DNA of 64,000 bases. Origin: Alcanivorax sp. (GTDB lineage Bacteria; Pseudomonadota; Gammaproteobacteria; Pseudomonadales; Alcanivoracaceae). A program made the translations under genes and the position numbers. Under the pieces are notes generated by a model. It saw only the letters and a list, made by a program, of their open reading frames with translations. It was not told the origin of the DNA and did not search any database. Position 1 is the first letter of the stretch; the number at the start of each line of letters is the position of its first letter. The stretch is from NCBI RefSeq assembly GCF_002733835.1, contig NZ_NVWY01000009.1, forward strand, positions 1 through 64,000, in the 5' to 3' direction. Below are positions 47,787 to 57,375 of this stretch, one piece after another.

Positions 47787-48350
47787 TTTAATCCGACCCA
47801 CGTAATCGCCGGTCCGGGTGTCCACTTTGACGATTTCACCGGTCTGCACGAACAGCGGAACGCGCACGACTGCACCGGTGCTCAGGGTGGCGGGTTTGCC
47901 ACCGGTGCCAGCGGTGTCGCCTTTCAGGCCCGGGTCGGTTTCGGTGATTTCCAGCTCCACGAAATTGGGCGGGCTCACGGACAGTGGCTCACCGTTGTAG
48001 AGGGTCACCTCGCAGATGTCTTCTTCCTTGAGCCATTGCTTGGCGTCGGCCACAGCCGCTTCGTCGGCTTGCTTCTGCTCGAAGGAAGTCTGGTCCATGA
48101 AGTGCCAGAATTCACCGTCGTTGAAGATGTACTGCATGGGGACGTCCATCACGTCGGCGCCTTCCAGGGAGTCGCCGGACTTGAAGGTGCGCTCCCAGAC
48201 CTTGCCGTTACGCAGGTTGCGCAGCTTCACGCGGTTGAATGCCTGGCCTTTGCCCGGCTTGACGAATTCGTTTTCGATGATGGAGCAGGGGTCGCCATCG
48301 AGCATGACTTTCAAGCCAGACTTGAATTCACTGGTAGAATAGTTGGCCAT
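47781..48350 (-). CDS. efp: Elongation factor P
   Basis: EF-P (189 aa) rescues ribosomes stalled at polyproline. The three beta-domains are complete. The loop [11 protein letters not shown] carries Lys34, the residue that EpmA and EpmB modify. The C-terminus shows [20 protein letters not shown]. The start is ATG 48350. epmB begins 24 bp away in the opposite direction and epmA follows downstream, so substrate and both enzymes are together. TonB in this window has a proline-rich spacer of the kind that needs EF-P. Confidence 0.97.
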   Translation of the reverse strand: MANYSTSEFKSGLKVMLDGDPCSIIENEFVKPGKGQAFNRVKLRNLRNGKVWERTFKSGDSLEGADVMDVPMQYIFNDGEFWHFMDQTSFEQKQADEAAVADAKQWLKEEDICEVTLYNGEPLSVSPPNFVELEITETDPGLKGDTAGTGGKPATLSTGAVVRVPLFVQTGEIVKVDTRTGDYVGRIKS

Positions 48351-48374
48351 AAATAATGTTCCAAAGGTTGATGT

Positions 48375-49403
48375 ATGGCATTGGAAAGGCTGGCAATGAT
48401 AACGCAGGAAGCGGCCGGTTGGGAGTTGCCGGACTGGCAGCGCCAGCAGGCCGACCTGATTACCGACCCGGCGGAGCTGTTTGCGCAGCTGGGACTGGCC
48501 CCGCAGGATCTGCCCGCCAGCCTGGCGGCGGCAGGCGATTTTCCCTTGCGGGTGCCGCGTCGCTACGTGGACCTGATCGAGCGGGGCAACCCGAATGACC
48601 CGCTGTTGCGGCAAGTGCTCAGCGCGCCTGAGGAGCGCCAGCTCCAGCAGGGATACAGTGCTGACCCGCTGGAGGAAGCCGAGCACACGGCGGTGCCGGG
48701 CCTGTTGCATAAGTACCATGGGCGGGCACTGCTGGTAGTCACCGGGGCGTGCGCGGTGCATTGCCGTTACTGCTTTCGGCGGCACTTTCCTTACCAGACA
48801 CATCTAAGCGGCAAGCGCTGGGAGCAGGCACTGGAATGGCTGGCGGCGCGGCCGGATATTAATGAGGTGATTCTCAGTGGCGGCGATCCGCTGACCCTGA
48901 ACAATCGGCGCCTTGAGCAACTGCTGGAAGCCCTGGCAGGCATCCCCCACCTGCGCCGGTTACGCATCCATAGCCGGACTCCGGTGGTGATTCCCGAGCG
49001 GCTGGACGCGGGCTTGAGAGCATTGCTGACCGATGACCGCTGGCAAACCGTGCTGGTGCTGCATGCCAACCACCCGCGTGAAATCAGCCCGGCCCTGGCG
49101 GCGCGTTGCCGCGATTGGCGTGGTGCGGGTATCACCCTGTTGAACCAGAGTGTGCTGCTGGCCGGGGTGAATGACAGGGGGGAAACGCTGGCGGATTTAT
49201 CCGATGCCCTTTTTACTGCGGGAGTGTTGCCTTATTACCTGCATCAGCTGGATGCAGTGCAGGGAGCAGCCCATTTTGCCGTGCCCGATGCCATTGCCCG
49301 GGAGCTGCATGCGGACTTGCGTGCGCGCCTGCCCGGCTTTCTGGTGCCAAGGCTGACTCGGGAAGAGCCGGGAGAGCCCGCTAAAACGGTGCTGGCCGGT
49401 TAA
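48375..49403 (+). CDS. epmB: EF-P beta-lysylation protein EpmB (lysine 2,3-aminomutase family)
   Basis: EpmB is a radical-SAM, PLP-dependent 2,3-aminomutase that makes (R)-beta-lysine for EF-P modification. The protein is 342 aa. The radical-SAM cysteines are Cys126, Cys130 and Cys133 in [30 protein letters not shown] is also typical. ATG 48375 has an AAAGG Shine-Dalgarno. It is divergent from efp. It lacks the extra N-terminal region of catabolic lysine 2,3-aminomutases, fitting the EpmB type. Confidence 0.94.
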   Translation: MALERLAMITQEAAGWELPDWQRQQADLITDPAELFAQLGLAPQDLPASLAAAGDFPLRVPRRYVDLIERGNPNDPLLRQVLSAPEERQLQQGYSADPLEEAEHTAVPGLLHKYHGRALLVVTGACAVHCRYCFRRHFPYQTHLSGKRWEQALEWLAARPDINEVILSGGDPLTLNNRRLEQLLEALAGIPHLRRLRIHSRTPVVIPERLDAGLRALLTDDRWQTVLVLHANHPREISPALAARCRDWRGAGITLLNQSVLLAGVNDRGETLADLSDALFTAGVLPYYLHQLDAVQGAAHFAVPDAIARELHADLRARLPGFLVPRLTREEPGEPAKTVLAG

Positions 49404-49559
49404 GAGGCGCGGTCCGCAAGCCCTTTCTGAGGAATGTGGCACAGCGTTTACAGAATTGTAGCGGTATCGTAAAGTCGTGTGACACAGGACGCATAAATAA
49501 CAAGAACTAATACCAAATAACTAGGTAGCCTGGATGCCGCCAAGATAAGGATTATCTTC

Positions 49560-51320
49560 ATGGAGCAACCAGCCCAGACAGTGCGATTGAAACTGCCCGA
49601 GCAGGATTTGCCGCACCTGACACTTGGCGCTGATCAGCCGAAGAAGCTGGAGCAGTGGGTGGAGTCTCTTCCGATCATGAATATGGGAGAAACGGCTCGA
49701 CAGCTGTACCAGTTTATTCAAGAGCTTAATCGGCTGCAGATTGATTCCAAACTCCGCTTTCAGTTACTGGAAGTCGTGCGCCCGTCTATTCTTCATGTCA
49801 GCGATTCGCTGCAAAAACACTATCTGAATCAGTCCCTGGTGCTGCCCGAGAAGGCTCGCCGCGTGGCCAGTCTCGCCCAGGCCCTGCAGGGGCATCTGGC
49901 GAACGGGTACAAGCTGGTGGCGGTGCGTGGCATTCGCAAGGTCAAGGACAAGGCTGTTCGGCGAGCGGTGACTACCGCTATCCATCGGGCGGTGACGGCC
50001 CTGGGCGATACACTGCTGCGCTGTTATCAACTCTATTTCCCCAGCCCCCGTCATTTGTGGCTGGAGCTGCACCAGCTGTTCCTGCTGGCTGAACTCCACG
50101 GGATCAGCGCGACTCCGGTGGTGGATGGTGAAGTCGAAAGCAGTATCCAGTCCGCCTACGCCCGTTGCCTGTTGCTGGCCACGGCGAAACCCAATCAGTT
50201 GCGTCAGCAGGAGCTGGCGGGCATCTACAAGGCGGCGTTTGCCTGGGCGCCGCTGATCGAGATCAGCACAGCCAGTGATGATGACGACCTGTTTGTCTTT
50301 GACCTGCAGGCCGACCGGCCGCCGATTTACCGTACCCATGCCTCCCAGGCATCGCAAAGCTGGCGTTACATTGATTCCACCCGTCTGGTGGAGGCCATAA
50401 CCGCCTGGCTGAGAGCTCCCGGTGACAGCGAACTGGTTGTGCCCAAGAGTCTCAATGAGGGTCTGCTTACCCACCTGCAGCAGGTCTGGGGTGCGCTGAC
50501 CGAGCGGGCGTTCAAGCGCATGCCGGAAAGCGGCGAAATTGAGTTGTGCTTTGGTCTGGTGGGGGTGCACTACTTCCTGTCCGGCAAGGTGGCTTTTGAA
50601 ACCATGGTGGAGCGCGGCAGCCTTTCCGTGCTGAGTGCCGAAGAAGAGCACAACCCTTTCCTGGCGAACATTCAGAAGAGCAACAAGCAGAAACAGCAGA
50701 ACGCAGACCCCTGGGCAACGGCCTATCAATCGGATTATGTCGGCGAGACCATTGAAATGGGTGCGCCGGGCAGTCAGCGCTCGGAAGGCACTCTGCCAGT
50801 GAGTTATCACTGCCAGAAAGTGAACGCGAGCCCGGGGGGCTATTGCCTGTCGTGGCAGGGAAATACGCCAAGCCTGATGCGCACCGGTGAATTGCTGGCC
50901 CTGCGCGATCACCCCAATAGCCAGTGGTCCCTGGCCGTGGTGCGCTGGGTGACGCAGTTGCCGAACCATGGTGCCCGTTTTGGTGTGGAGTTACTGGCGC
51001 CAGGCGGACGTCCGGTGGCGGCACGGGCCCTGCGCAAGCAGGGGCTCGACAGTGATTTCATGCGCGGTGTGGTGTTGCCCGAGCTGGCTGCTGTGGGGCA
51101 GCCCGCTACCCTGTTGTTGCCCACGGTGGGCTTCAATGAAGGCGTCAAGGTGGAGCTGGTGGAAGCCGGCGAGCCGCGCCGGGTGCAATTGCTGCGCCGT
51201 ACCCAGGGTGCGTCCGGGTTCAGCCAGTATCCCTTTCGGGATATGGCGACGCCGGCACCGACTCAATCCCCGGAAGGCGGGGATGATGATGCGCTGGATT
51301 CGATCTGGTCCAGCCTGTAG
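49560..51320 (+). CDS. PA4958-type c-di-GMP effector (FimW-like, PilZ-related C-terminus)
   Basis: A 586-aa cytosolic protein with no membrane segment. It lies directly before fimX and serB, the order PA4958-fimX-serB of P. aeruginosa, where the PA4958 product (FimW) is described as a c-di-GMP effector of type IV pilus assembly. The N-terminal half is helical (LPEKARRVASLAQALQGHLA and neighbours). A C-terminal PilZ-like beta-barrel is suggested by residues about 415-560: LPVSYHCQKVNASPGGYCLS and NHGARFGVELLAPGGRP. The classical RXXXR of PilZ is not clear. Identification rests on synteny plus general fold; moderate confidence. Confidence 0.7.
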   Translation: MEQPAQTVRLKLPEQDLPHLTLGADQPKKLEQWVESLPIMNMGETARQLYQFIQELNRLQIDSKLRFQLLEVVRPSILHVSDSLQKHYLNQSLVLPEKARRVASLAQALQGHLANGYKLVAVRGIRKVKDKAVRRAVTTAIHRAVTALGDTLLRCYQLYFPSPRHLWLELHQLFLLAELHGISATPVVDGEVESSIQSAYARCLLLATAKPNQLRQQELAGIYKAAFAWAPLIEISTASDDDDLFVFDLQADRPPIYRTHASQASQSWRYIDSTRLVEAITAWLRAPGDSELVVPKSLNEGLLTHLQQVWGALTERAFKRMPESGEIELCFGLVGVHYFLSGKVAFETMVERGSLSVLSAEEEHNPFLANIQKSNKQKQQNADPWATAYQSDYVGETIEMGAPGSQRSEGTLPVSYHCQKVNASPGGYCLSWQGNTPSLMRTGELLALRDHPNSQWSLAVVRWVTQLPNHGARFGVELLAPGGRPVAARALRKQGLDSDFMRGVVLPELAAVGQPATLLLPTVGFNEGVKVELVEAGEPRRVQLLRRTQGASGFSQYPFRDMATPAPTQSPEGGDDDALDSIWSSL

Positions 51321-51577
51321 AAGTTGATGACGAACTAGGAAAAATGTCATTTGCGATTCGTCGTTCACAGGCTGCCGATTAGCCGCCTGTTAGAATAACA
51401 AAAAGTATCGTTGCGGCGAGGACGCCGCGAAACGTATGTGTCTCCATTTTGCCGTAACTTTTCATTAGGGGGCCTGGCCGTCGCGTAATGGCTGCAGGCC
51501 GGTGTTTTCGGCACATTCCCTTTGATGGTTGCCAAGACAGGGTAGTCAGGCACAATGGTGGGCCGTAAGAAAAGTGC

Positions 51578-53665
51578 ATGAGTCATCGCCCCATGAGTTA
51601 CGCCCTCGATAATTTACGTCTTCTGATCGCCCATGATTCCCAGGATGAGGCTGAGCAGCTGATGAACGCCCTGCGTAATGCCGGTCGTGCGACCCGGGCG
51701 CAGCTGGCGCTGGGTGAGGATGACCTGTTACGGGCCTTGAAAGGTGGCGCGTGGGAATTGATGCTGTGCCGCCCGACCTTCGGCGACAGCAGTTTTGAAA
51801 GCGTCATGGCGCACCTTAATCGCCTGGGCAAGGCGATCCCGGTGATTCTTCTCGAAGACAATTTCACCCCCGATACCATCAAGGCCGGCATGTCACTGGG
51901 GGCCCGTGGTGTGGTGCCCAACGATGATCGCGAGCTGCTGTCGTTGATGGTGGACCGGGTCATCGAGTTCCTGCGTCTTCGCAAGGAGCTGCAGCACTCC
52001 GAAATTGTGCGCCACGATGCGGAGAAGCGTCTGTCTTTGCTGATGGACCAGAGCCGTGATGCGATTGCCTATGTGCTTGATGGCATGCACATCCACGCGA
52101 ATGACAATTACGTGGAAATGTTCGGTTATGAAAGCGCTGACGACCTGGCCGGGGTGCCGATCATGGATATGGTGTCGGCCTCGGACCATGCCAAGTTGAA
52201 GCAGCTGTTGCGCAGCCGTGCCCAGGACGAAAGCCAGACCCACGAGCTGGAATGCAAGGGCGTTAATACCGAGGGTAGCGAGTTCGATGCCACTTTCACC
52301 TTTTCGGCCAGCACTTACGATGGCGAAGCCTGCACCCAGATCGTGATTCGCGCCGCTGGCGTGAATGAGAGTGAGATGGAAGAGCGGCTTCAGGAAATGA
52401 GCCAGAAAGATCAGGTCACAGGACTGTTCAGCCGCAGCTGGTTTATGGATCGGGTGGATGAAAGTGTGGCCCAGGCCGCCAACGAAGGGCGCCTGTCCAC
52501 CGTGCTCTATCTGCGTCTGGATGACTTTGAGCACCATCAGTCGGGTCTGGGAATTGATGGCGCGGATGAGATTCTGAAAAGCGTGGCCGAATGGCTGCGT
52601 GCCGAGGTGGGCGAGGCTCATCTGGCCAAGGTAGATGGCGAGGATTTTGCCGTTCTGCAACCGGTGGCCGATATGGATGAGGCCGCAGAACTGGCAGAGA
52701 GATTGCGTGCCGGCATTGAAACCCTGATGCCGGAAGTGGCCGCCAAGACCGTGCATATCACCGCCAGTGTGGGGGTGTCGTTTGTGCGCGAAGACGCCCG
52801 CAGCAGCCAGGACACGCTGACCACGGCGCTAAAATGTTGTAATCAGGCGCAACGGGAAAATGCCGGTAAGGGCAATGCCATCAAAGTGCACGATCCCATG
52901 GATGATGTGGCCGCCGGGTCTTCCGAGGCGGTGGCCATGCAGGTGCGTCAGGCCTTGGAGCAGGGCGCTTTCAACCTGCGTTACCAGCCGCTGATGAGCC
53001 TGGAAGACGAAACGGACCATGCCTTTGAGGTGTTCGTGAACCTGCCGCAGAAGCAGGGGGAGGCCATGGAGGCAAAAGAGTTTATGACGGTGGCAGCGGA
53101 TCAGGGCCTGGTGGGCAAGATTGACCGCTGGGTGGTCCTCAATGCCATGCGCGCTGCGGCTGCCTTCAGCGAACCGGTCAGTCTGGTGCTGAACCTGAAT
53201 GGCGCCTCCCTGGCGGATGCGTCGCTGGCTGACTGGCTCGGCAAGGCCATGCGTGCGGCCAAGATGGACGGGGCACGGGTCACGTTCCAGTTCAGTGAAG
53301 GCGACGCGGCCACGTACCTGAAGCAGGCTGGTGCCTTTGCCGAGAAAGTGAAAGCGCTGGGGTGTGGTATTTCCATCAGCCGTTTCGGCGGTGGGCTGGA
53401 TCCGTTCAAGTTGTTCCAGCATATCCCGGCCACCATGGTGAAATTCGAAGGCTCTTTCACCCAGGAGCTGTCCAAGGCCGAAGGCCGCGAGCGCCTCACG
53501 TCGATCATCAAGCAGGTGAAAGAAGGCAACCGCAAGACGGTAGTGGGCTTTGTGGAGTCGGCCGCACAGATGCAGGCATTATGGACACTGGGAGGCGTGG
53601 ATTATTTGCAGGGCTATTACCTGCAGGCGCCGATGGACAAGCTGGAAATCCCGGACGCAGCTTAA
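51578..53665 (+). CDS. fimX: FimX-like REC-PAS-GGDEF-EAL c-di-GMP effector
   Basis: A 695-aa protein with a receiver-like domain (about 10-130, lacking a clear phospho-Asp signature), PAS (about 145-260), GGDEF (about 275-435) and EAL (about 450-690). The GGDEF loop is DGEDF (353-357) and the EAL motif is EVF (484-486), both degenerate, as in P. aeruginosa FimX (691 aa), which binds c-di-GMP without turning it over. FimX controls polar pilus assembly with PilZ and PilB. serB follows convergently. Start ATG 51578; ATG 51593 is an alternative. Confidence 0.88.
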   Translation: MSHRPMSYALDNLRLLIAHDSQDEAEQLMNALRNAGRATRAQLALGEDDLLRALKGGAWELMLCRPTFGDSSFESVMAHLNRLGKAIPVILLEDNFTPDTIKAGMSLGARGVVPNDDRELLSLMVDRVIEFLRLRKELQHSEIVRHDAEKRLSLLMDQSRDAIAYVLDGMHIHANDNYVEMFGYESADDLAGVPIMDMVSASDHAKLKQLLRSRAQDESQTHELECKGVNTEGSEFDATFTFSASTYDGEACTQIVIRAAGVNESEMEERLQEMSQKDQVTGLFSRSWFMDRVDESVAQAANEGRLSTVLYLRLDDFEHHQSGLGIDGADEILKSVAEWLRAEVGEAHLAKVDGEDFAVLQPVADMDEAAELAERLRAGIETLMPEVAAKTVHITASVGVSFVREDARSSQDTLTTALKCCNQAQRENAGKGNAIKVHDPMDDVAAGSSEAVAMQVRQALEQGAFNLRYQPLMSLEDETDHAFEVFVNLPQKQGEAMEAKEFMTVAADQGLVGKIDRWVVLNAMRAAAAFSEPVSLVLNLNGASLADASLADWLGKAMRAAKMDGARVTFQFSEGDAATYLKQAGAFAEKVKALGCGISISRFGGGLDPFKLFQHIPATMVKFEGSFTQELSKAEGRERLTSIIKQVKEGNRKTVVGFVESAAQMQALWTLGGVDYLQGYYLQAPMDKLEIPDAA

Positions 53666-53669
53666 GAGT

Positions 53670-53826
53670 CATTAATAGTTAATAATGAATAATTAATAGT
53701 TGCGCGAAGCAACTCTTTGCCGCCTGAAACGCAAGAGGCCGCGCCCAAAGGTTTGGGCGCGGCCTCTTGCGTTTCAATGAACTGCCAGCCTCGTCCGTGA
53801 CGCTGTCAACTGTCCACTATCAACTG
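53670..53826. repeat. Palindromic intergenic element with AT-rich flank (copy B)
   Basis: A perfect 24-bp inverted repeat (53726-53749 and 53752-53775) with only a GG loop contains the same core GCAAGAGGCCGCGCCC as copy A at 35162-35204. The left flank repeats AATAATGAATAATTAATAGT, also found in copy A. The right flank TCAACTGTCCACTATCAACT is the inverse of the unit at 7802-7890. It lies between convergent fimX and serB and probably terminates both. Confidence 0.78.
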
Positions 53827-55062
53827 TCAATTACTCTTCAGCAGCTCCGCCTGATCCTTGTCCCGCACACCGATGAGATAAAGAATGCCGTCCAGCCCCA
53901 GGGTAGAGATGGCTTGTTCCGCATTCTGTTTGACCAGCGGTTTGGCGCGGAAGGCGATACCCAGGCCGGCTTCACCGAGCATGGGCAGGTCGTTGGCGCC
54001 GTCACCTACGGCGATGACCTGTTCCAGGCTGATGCCTTCCTGGGTCGCAATGTCTTTCAGCAGGTCGGCTTTGCGCTGGCCGTTGACGATCTGGCCGACA
54101 ACCCGGCCAGTGACCTGGCCATTCTCGATTTCCAGTTCGTTGGCATGGACATAATCAATGCCCAGCAGCTGCTGTAACCATTGCCCAAACCAGGTGAACC
54201 CCCCGGAAAGAATGGCGGTGCGATAGCCCAGCGCACGCAGGGTCGAGATCAACCGTTCGGCGCCTTCGGTGAGTTGGATGCGCTCGCGCACCCGCTCCAG
54301 GGCGCCTTCGTCCAGGCCTTTCAGTAGCGCCACACGAGCCTTGAAGCTTTCGTTGAAATCCAGCTCGCCACGCATGGCCTGCTCGGTAATGTCTGCCACC
54401 TGTTCGCCGACACCGGCTTCAGTGGCCAGCTCGTCGATAACTTCGGAACGGATCAGGGTGGAGTCCATATCGAACACCACCAGGCGACGGTTGCGTCGAT
54501 AGGCGCTATCGCGCTGGAACGCGATGTCCAGATTGCGTTCGTTGGCGATATTCAGGAAGGCGGCACGCATGGCCTCGCCGTCTTGGGGCTCGCCGCGCAC
54601 GGAAATTTCGATACAGGCGCGGCTGTCCTGATTGAGCGCCTCGCCTTCCAGATGTACGCGCCCGGACAGCCGGGCAATGCTGTCGATGTTGAGTCCGTTG
54701 TCAGCCACGGTGGTGGTCACATCGGCCAGCTGCTCGGCGGTGATCTTGCGCGCCAGCAGGGTAATGATGTGGCGGTCCTTGCCCTGGCCGGCTACCCACT
54801 CTTCGTAGCGGTCTTCGTCGATGGGCCGGAAGCGCACATTGATGTTCAGCTTGTGTGCTTCGAACAGCAGGTCTTTGAGTACCGATGAGGATTCCGCATC
54901 CGGCGGGGTTTCTACCAGTATGCCCAGTGACAGGGTGTCGTGGATAACGGCCTGGCCGATATCCAGAACATTGAGCCGGTAACGGGCAAGAATGCCCGTG
55001 AAGGCGGCGGTCAGGCCGGGCCGGTCATTACCAGATACCTGGATCAGAATGATCTCGCGCAC
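53827..55062 (-). CDS. serB: Phosphoserine phosphatase SerB
   Basis: SerB makes L-serine from phosphoserine. At 411 aa it has tandem ACT-type N-terminal domains (about residues 1-180) and a HAD domain with nucleophile Asp198 in VVFDMDSTLI, then ILSGGFTWF and GDGANDLPML. The long form with two ACT domains is usual for Pseudomonas relatives. The start is GTG 55062. The convergent neighbour is fimX; the divergent one is the AhpA-like gene, as in Pseudomonas. Confidence 0.96.
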   Translation of the reverse strand: MREIILIQVSGNDRPGLTAAFTGILARYRLNVLDIGQAVIHDTLSLGILVETPPDAESSSVLKDLLFEAHKLNINVRFRPIDEDRYEEWVAGQGKDRHIITLLARKITAEQLADVTTTVADNGLNIDSIARLSGRVHLEGEALNQDSRACIEISVRGEPQDGEAMRAAFLNIANERNLDIAFQRDSAYRRNRRLVVFDMDSTLIRSEVIDELATEAGVGEQVADITEQAMRGELDFNESFKARVALLKGLDEGALERVRERIQLTEGAERLISTLRALGYRTAILSGGFTWFGQWLQQLLGIDYVHANELEIENGQVTGRVVGQIVNGQRKADLLKDIATQEGISLEQVIAVGDGANDLPMLGEAGLGIAFRAKPLVKQNAEQAISTLGLDGILYLIGVRDKDQAELLKSN

Positions 55063-55305
55063 GCGTGGGCTCCCAGTTGCAGAAGATAAAAAGTGCCAGA
55101 AGGTAAAAAAGCGTTAGATCGTCGGCGCTATCTTTGCCCCGAAACGGCGTAAGAGTAGCAGAAATGGTGGCTTGAGAGGCAGGTTCTTGTGCCTGGCCAG
55201 GTTCCCCAACGACAGGCGACTACGCCAATTGGGTCAAGTCCTGCCTGGCCGGGCGCGGTATACTGCGCCGCAGTCTCAACGGTCAAGAATACGGAAAGCA
55301 AAGTT

Positions 55306-56496
55306 ATGTCACTGTGGGAGCAATGGCGGCCATGGATCCGGCAGCAGCGGAGCCTGCTGCGCGAGCTGATTCTTATGCTGTTGGCCATGCTGGTGGTCGG
55401 CGTCTATTTCCTTGAGCACTTTTCTGCCGGCCTGGAGCAGGAGCGTAAAGTGCAGCTGCAAGCGTTGGCGCAGCAAACAGCTCGCCGTGCGGCGGAAGCG
55501 TTGGCCAGTGAGGACTCCATCAGCATTAATCTGATTGGGCGGGAAACTGTACAGCTGAAACCGGTGCTGGGCATTCGCTTCGAGGATACCTCCGGGGAGC
55601 AGGTCGGCGCCGCAGGGGAAAAGGCTTCCCCCTTGCGAGTGACCGTGCCGGCAGCGCTCCCCGATGGTGAGCTGGCGGGCACTCTGACCTTGCTGGGTGA
55701 CAATACGTTGCTGCCGCGCAAACAGATCGAAGCGGGTTTTGTGCTGGCGGTGCTGTGCCTGTTGTTGTTACGAGTGGCGGCTGCGCTGATACAGCAGCGC
55801 CTGCAGCCGCCCGCGCAGGATGAGCCTGATGTATCCGCCCCGAGGGTGCCCCAGGAGTCGCCACATCATGATGCGCCGTTCCCGCCGATAGTCCGCTCGC
55901 CTGTGCCGGACGGCGCAGAGATGCAGGCCCAGTTACGCCTCAGCATTGTGAACTTCGCGCATATCCGGCAGCGCTACACGGAAGAGGCGTTGAAAGAGGT
56001 GCTGGCGGAGTACCAGCAGTTGCTGGATCAAGTGGCGGCACTGTATGACGGCCACCAGGGGCCGGTGATTGGTGAGCAGGCGGGGTTGTATTTCTATCAG
56101 GGGCCGGCATCACGCGCCGCGTTTTCCGCCCTGTGTGCTGGCCTGCTGTTCCTGAGAGTGGTGCGGCTGCTGGCGCCGCAGCGCAAACAGGCGGGCAAGA
56201 TCTCTTTGGAATTCAAGGCATTGGTGACGGCGGACCCGGATCAGGAAGAAGCCTGGGCCCTGTGTGTGGCGGGTGTGCCGGGGCGTCTCAATGTGCCTGA
56301 CAGCCAGCTGACCGTGGCCGAGCTGGATGTGAAAGCGCTATACCAGCCAGAGAAAGCCCAGGTGGTTTGTGCGGGTGACCACCGGGTGCGTTTGCAGCCG
56401 GTGGAACAGTTGGCCCACCGTTACCAGGCGCTGTTACGCACTCAGGCGGAGACCTTGCTGTCCGATGACGGAGGCAGGGTCGAGCCCAGCAGGTAG
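55306..56496 (+). CDS. AhpA/YtjB-type membrane protein
   Basis: A 396-aa inner membrane protein. One transmembrane helix lies at about residues 18-36, a periplasmic domain follows (about 37-140), and a second helix at about 145-165 leads to a cytosolic domain rich in charged residues. It resembles the YtjB/AhpA family encoded divergently next to serB in gammaproteobacteria (PA4961 in Pseudomonas). The C-terminal domain may resemble an adenylate-cyclase-type fold, but catalytic residues are not obvious. Function unknown. Its 3' end overlaps the convergent ATP-grasp gene by 55 nt. Confidence 0.8.
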   Translation: MSLWEQWRPWIRQQRSLLRELILMLLAMLVVGVYFLEHFSAGLEQERKVQLQALAQQTARRAAEALASEDSISINLIGRETVQLKPVLGIRFEDTSGEQVGAAGEKASPLRVTVPAALPDGELAGTLTLLGDNTLLPRKQIEAGFVLAVLCLLLLRVAAALIQQRLQPPAQDEPDVSAPRVPQESPHHDAPFPPIVRSPVPDGAEMQAQLRLSIVNFAHIRQRYTEEALKEVLAEYQQLLDQVAALYDGHQGPVIGEQAGLYFYQGPASRAAFSALCAGLLFLRVVRLLAPQRKQAGKISLEFKALVTADPDQEEAWALCVAGVPGRLNVPDSQLTVAELDVKALYQPEKAQVVCAGDHRVRLQPVEQLAHRYQALLRTQAETLLSDDGGRVEPSR

Positions 56497-57236
56497 TTGT
56501 GCATGGCCTGTTGCACGTCCCTGTTCAGGGCGGCGATGCCGGTGTTCCCGAACAGGCGATTGAATTCCAGAATGTAGGGATGGCCATCCACCATGGCCAC
56601 GTCGAACCCGGCGTGGTTGATGTTCAGATAACGGGCCAGCCCTTCCACCAGTGACAGTGCGTTGCCTGGCACCGGCAGGTCGGTGCGCACCCGGCCACCC
56701 TGGCTGACGTTATTGAGAAAGCCGGAACCCTCCCGCCAGTAGCTGGCCACCACGCTGTCTCCGACCACGACAATGCGCAGGTCGCGCACGATGGGCAGTA
56801 ATTTCTGTACGTACAGAACGGTTTCGCGGGCGGCATAGTCCTGTAACTGTTGCCGGTTTTCGATCAGGTAGACACCCATGCCCTGGCTGGAGCGCACCGA
56901 CTTGGCCACAAACGGAAAGCGCCATTGATCGAGAATCTGGCCGATGCCGTATTTGTCCGATGAGGTGATCAGGGTTTCGGGCACATGGTCCGGGCAGGCC
57001 GTTTGCAGGGCGCGAGTCATCTCCACCTTGTCGTGACCCAGGTGGTAACTGCACAGGCTGGGAAAAATCGGCCGCTTGAGCACGTAATGCAGGCTGTTGA
57101 TCTGCCAGTAACCGGGGAATAGCAGCCAGTCCGCCGCCGCGAGTTCGTCGCGGTGCTGATGCATATGCTCCGGTTTGATATAACGCACACCGGGGAGCCC
57201 GAGGGTGCGGAAAGGATCGAAAGTAATCAGTTTCAC
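56442..57236 (-). CDS. ATP-grasp domain protein (RimK-like)
   Basis: A 264-aa ATP-grasp ligase. Visible elements are FVAKSVRSSQGMGVYLIEN (ATP-binding loop), VQKLLPIVRDLRIVVVGDSV and the metal-binding end GFDVAMVDGHPYILEFNRLF. It resembles RimK and glutathione-synthase-type enzymes that form a peptide or amide bond; the substrate is unknown. The convergent overlap with the AhpA-like gene (56442-56496) is unusual, and the last 18 residues lie inside it. Confidence 0.88.
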   Translation of the reverse strand: MKLITFDPFRTLGLPGVRYIKPEHMHQHRDELAAADWLLFPGYWQINSLHYVLKRPIFPSLCSYHLGHDKVEMTRALQTACPDHVPETLITSSDKYGIGQILDQWRFPFVAKSVRSSQGMGVYLIENRQQLQDYAARETVLYVQKLLPIVRDLRIVVVGDSVVASYWREGSGFLNNVSQGGRVRTDLPVPGNALSLVEGLARYLNINHAGFDVAMVDGHPYILEFNRLFGNTGIAALNRDVQQAMHNYLLGSTLPPSSDSKVSA

Positions 57237-57375
57237 TATAGGGATTCCGACCGAGGTTCGCTTTTTTAATCGCCTTTGACCGGCTGGTCAAGCGTCTTTG
57301 TCGTTATTCGCCCTTGGCAGGTGGGGGCGCGCCCGCTAGCCTTGCCCGACTATAAATACGATTGGGAGAGCTGTC

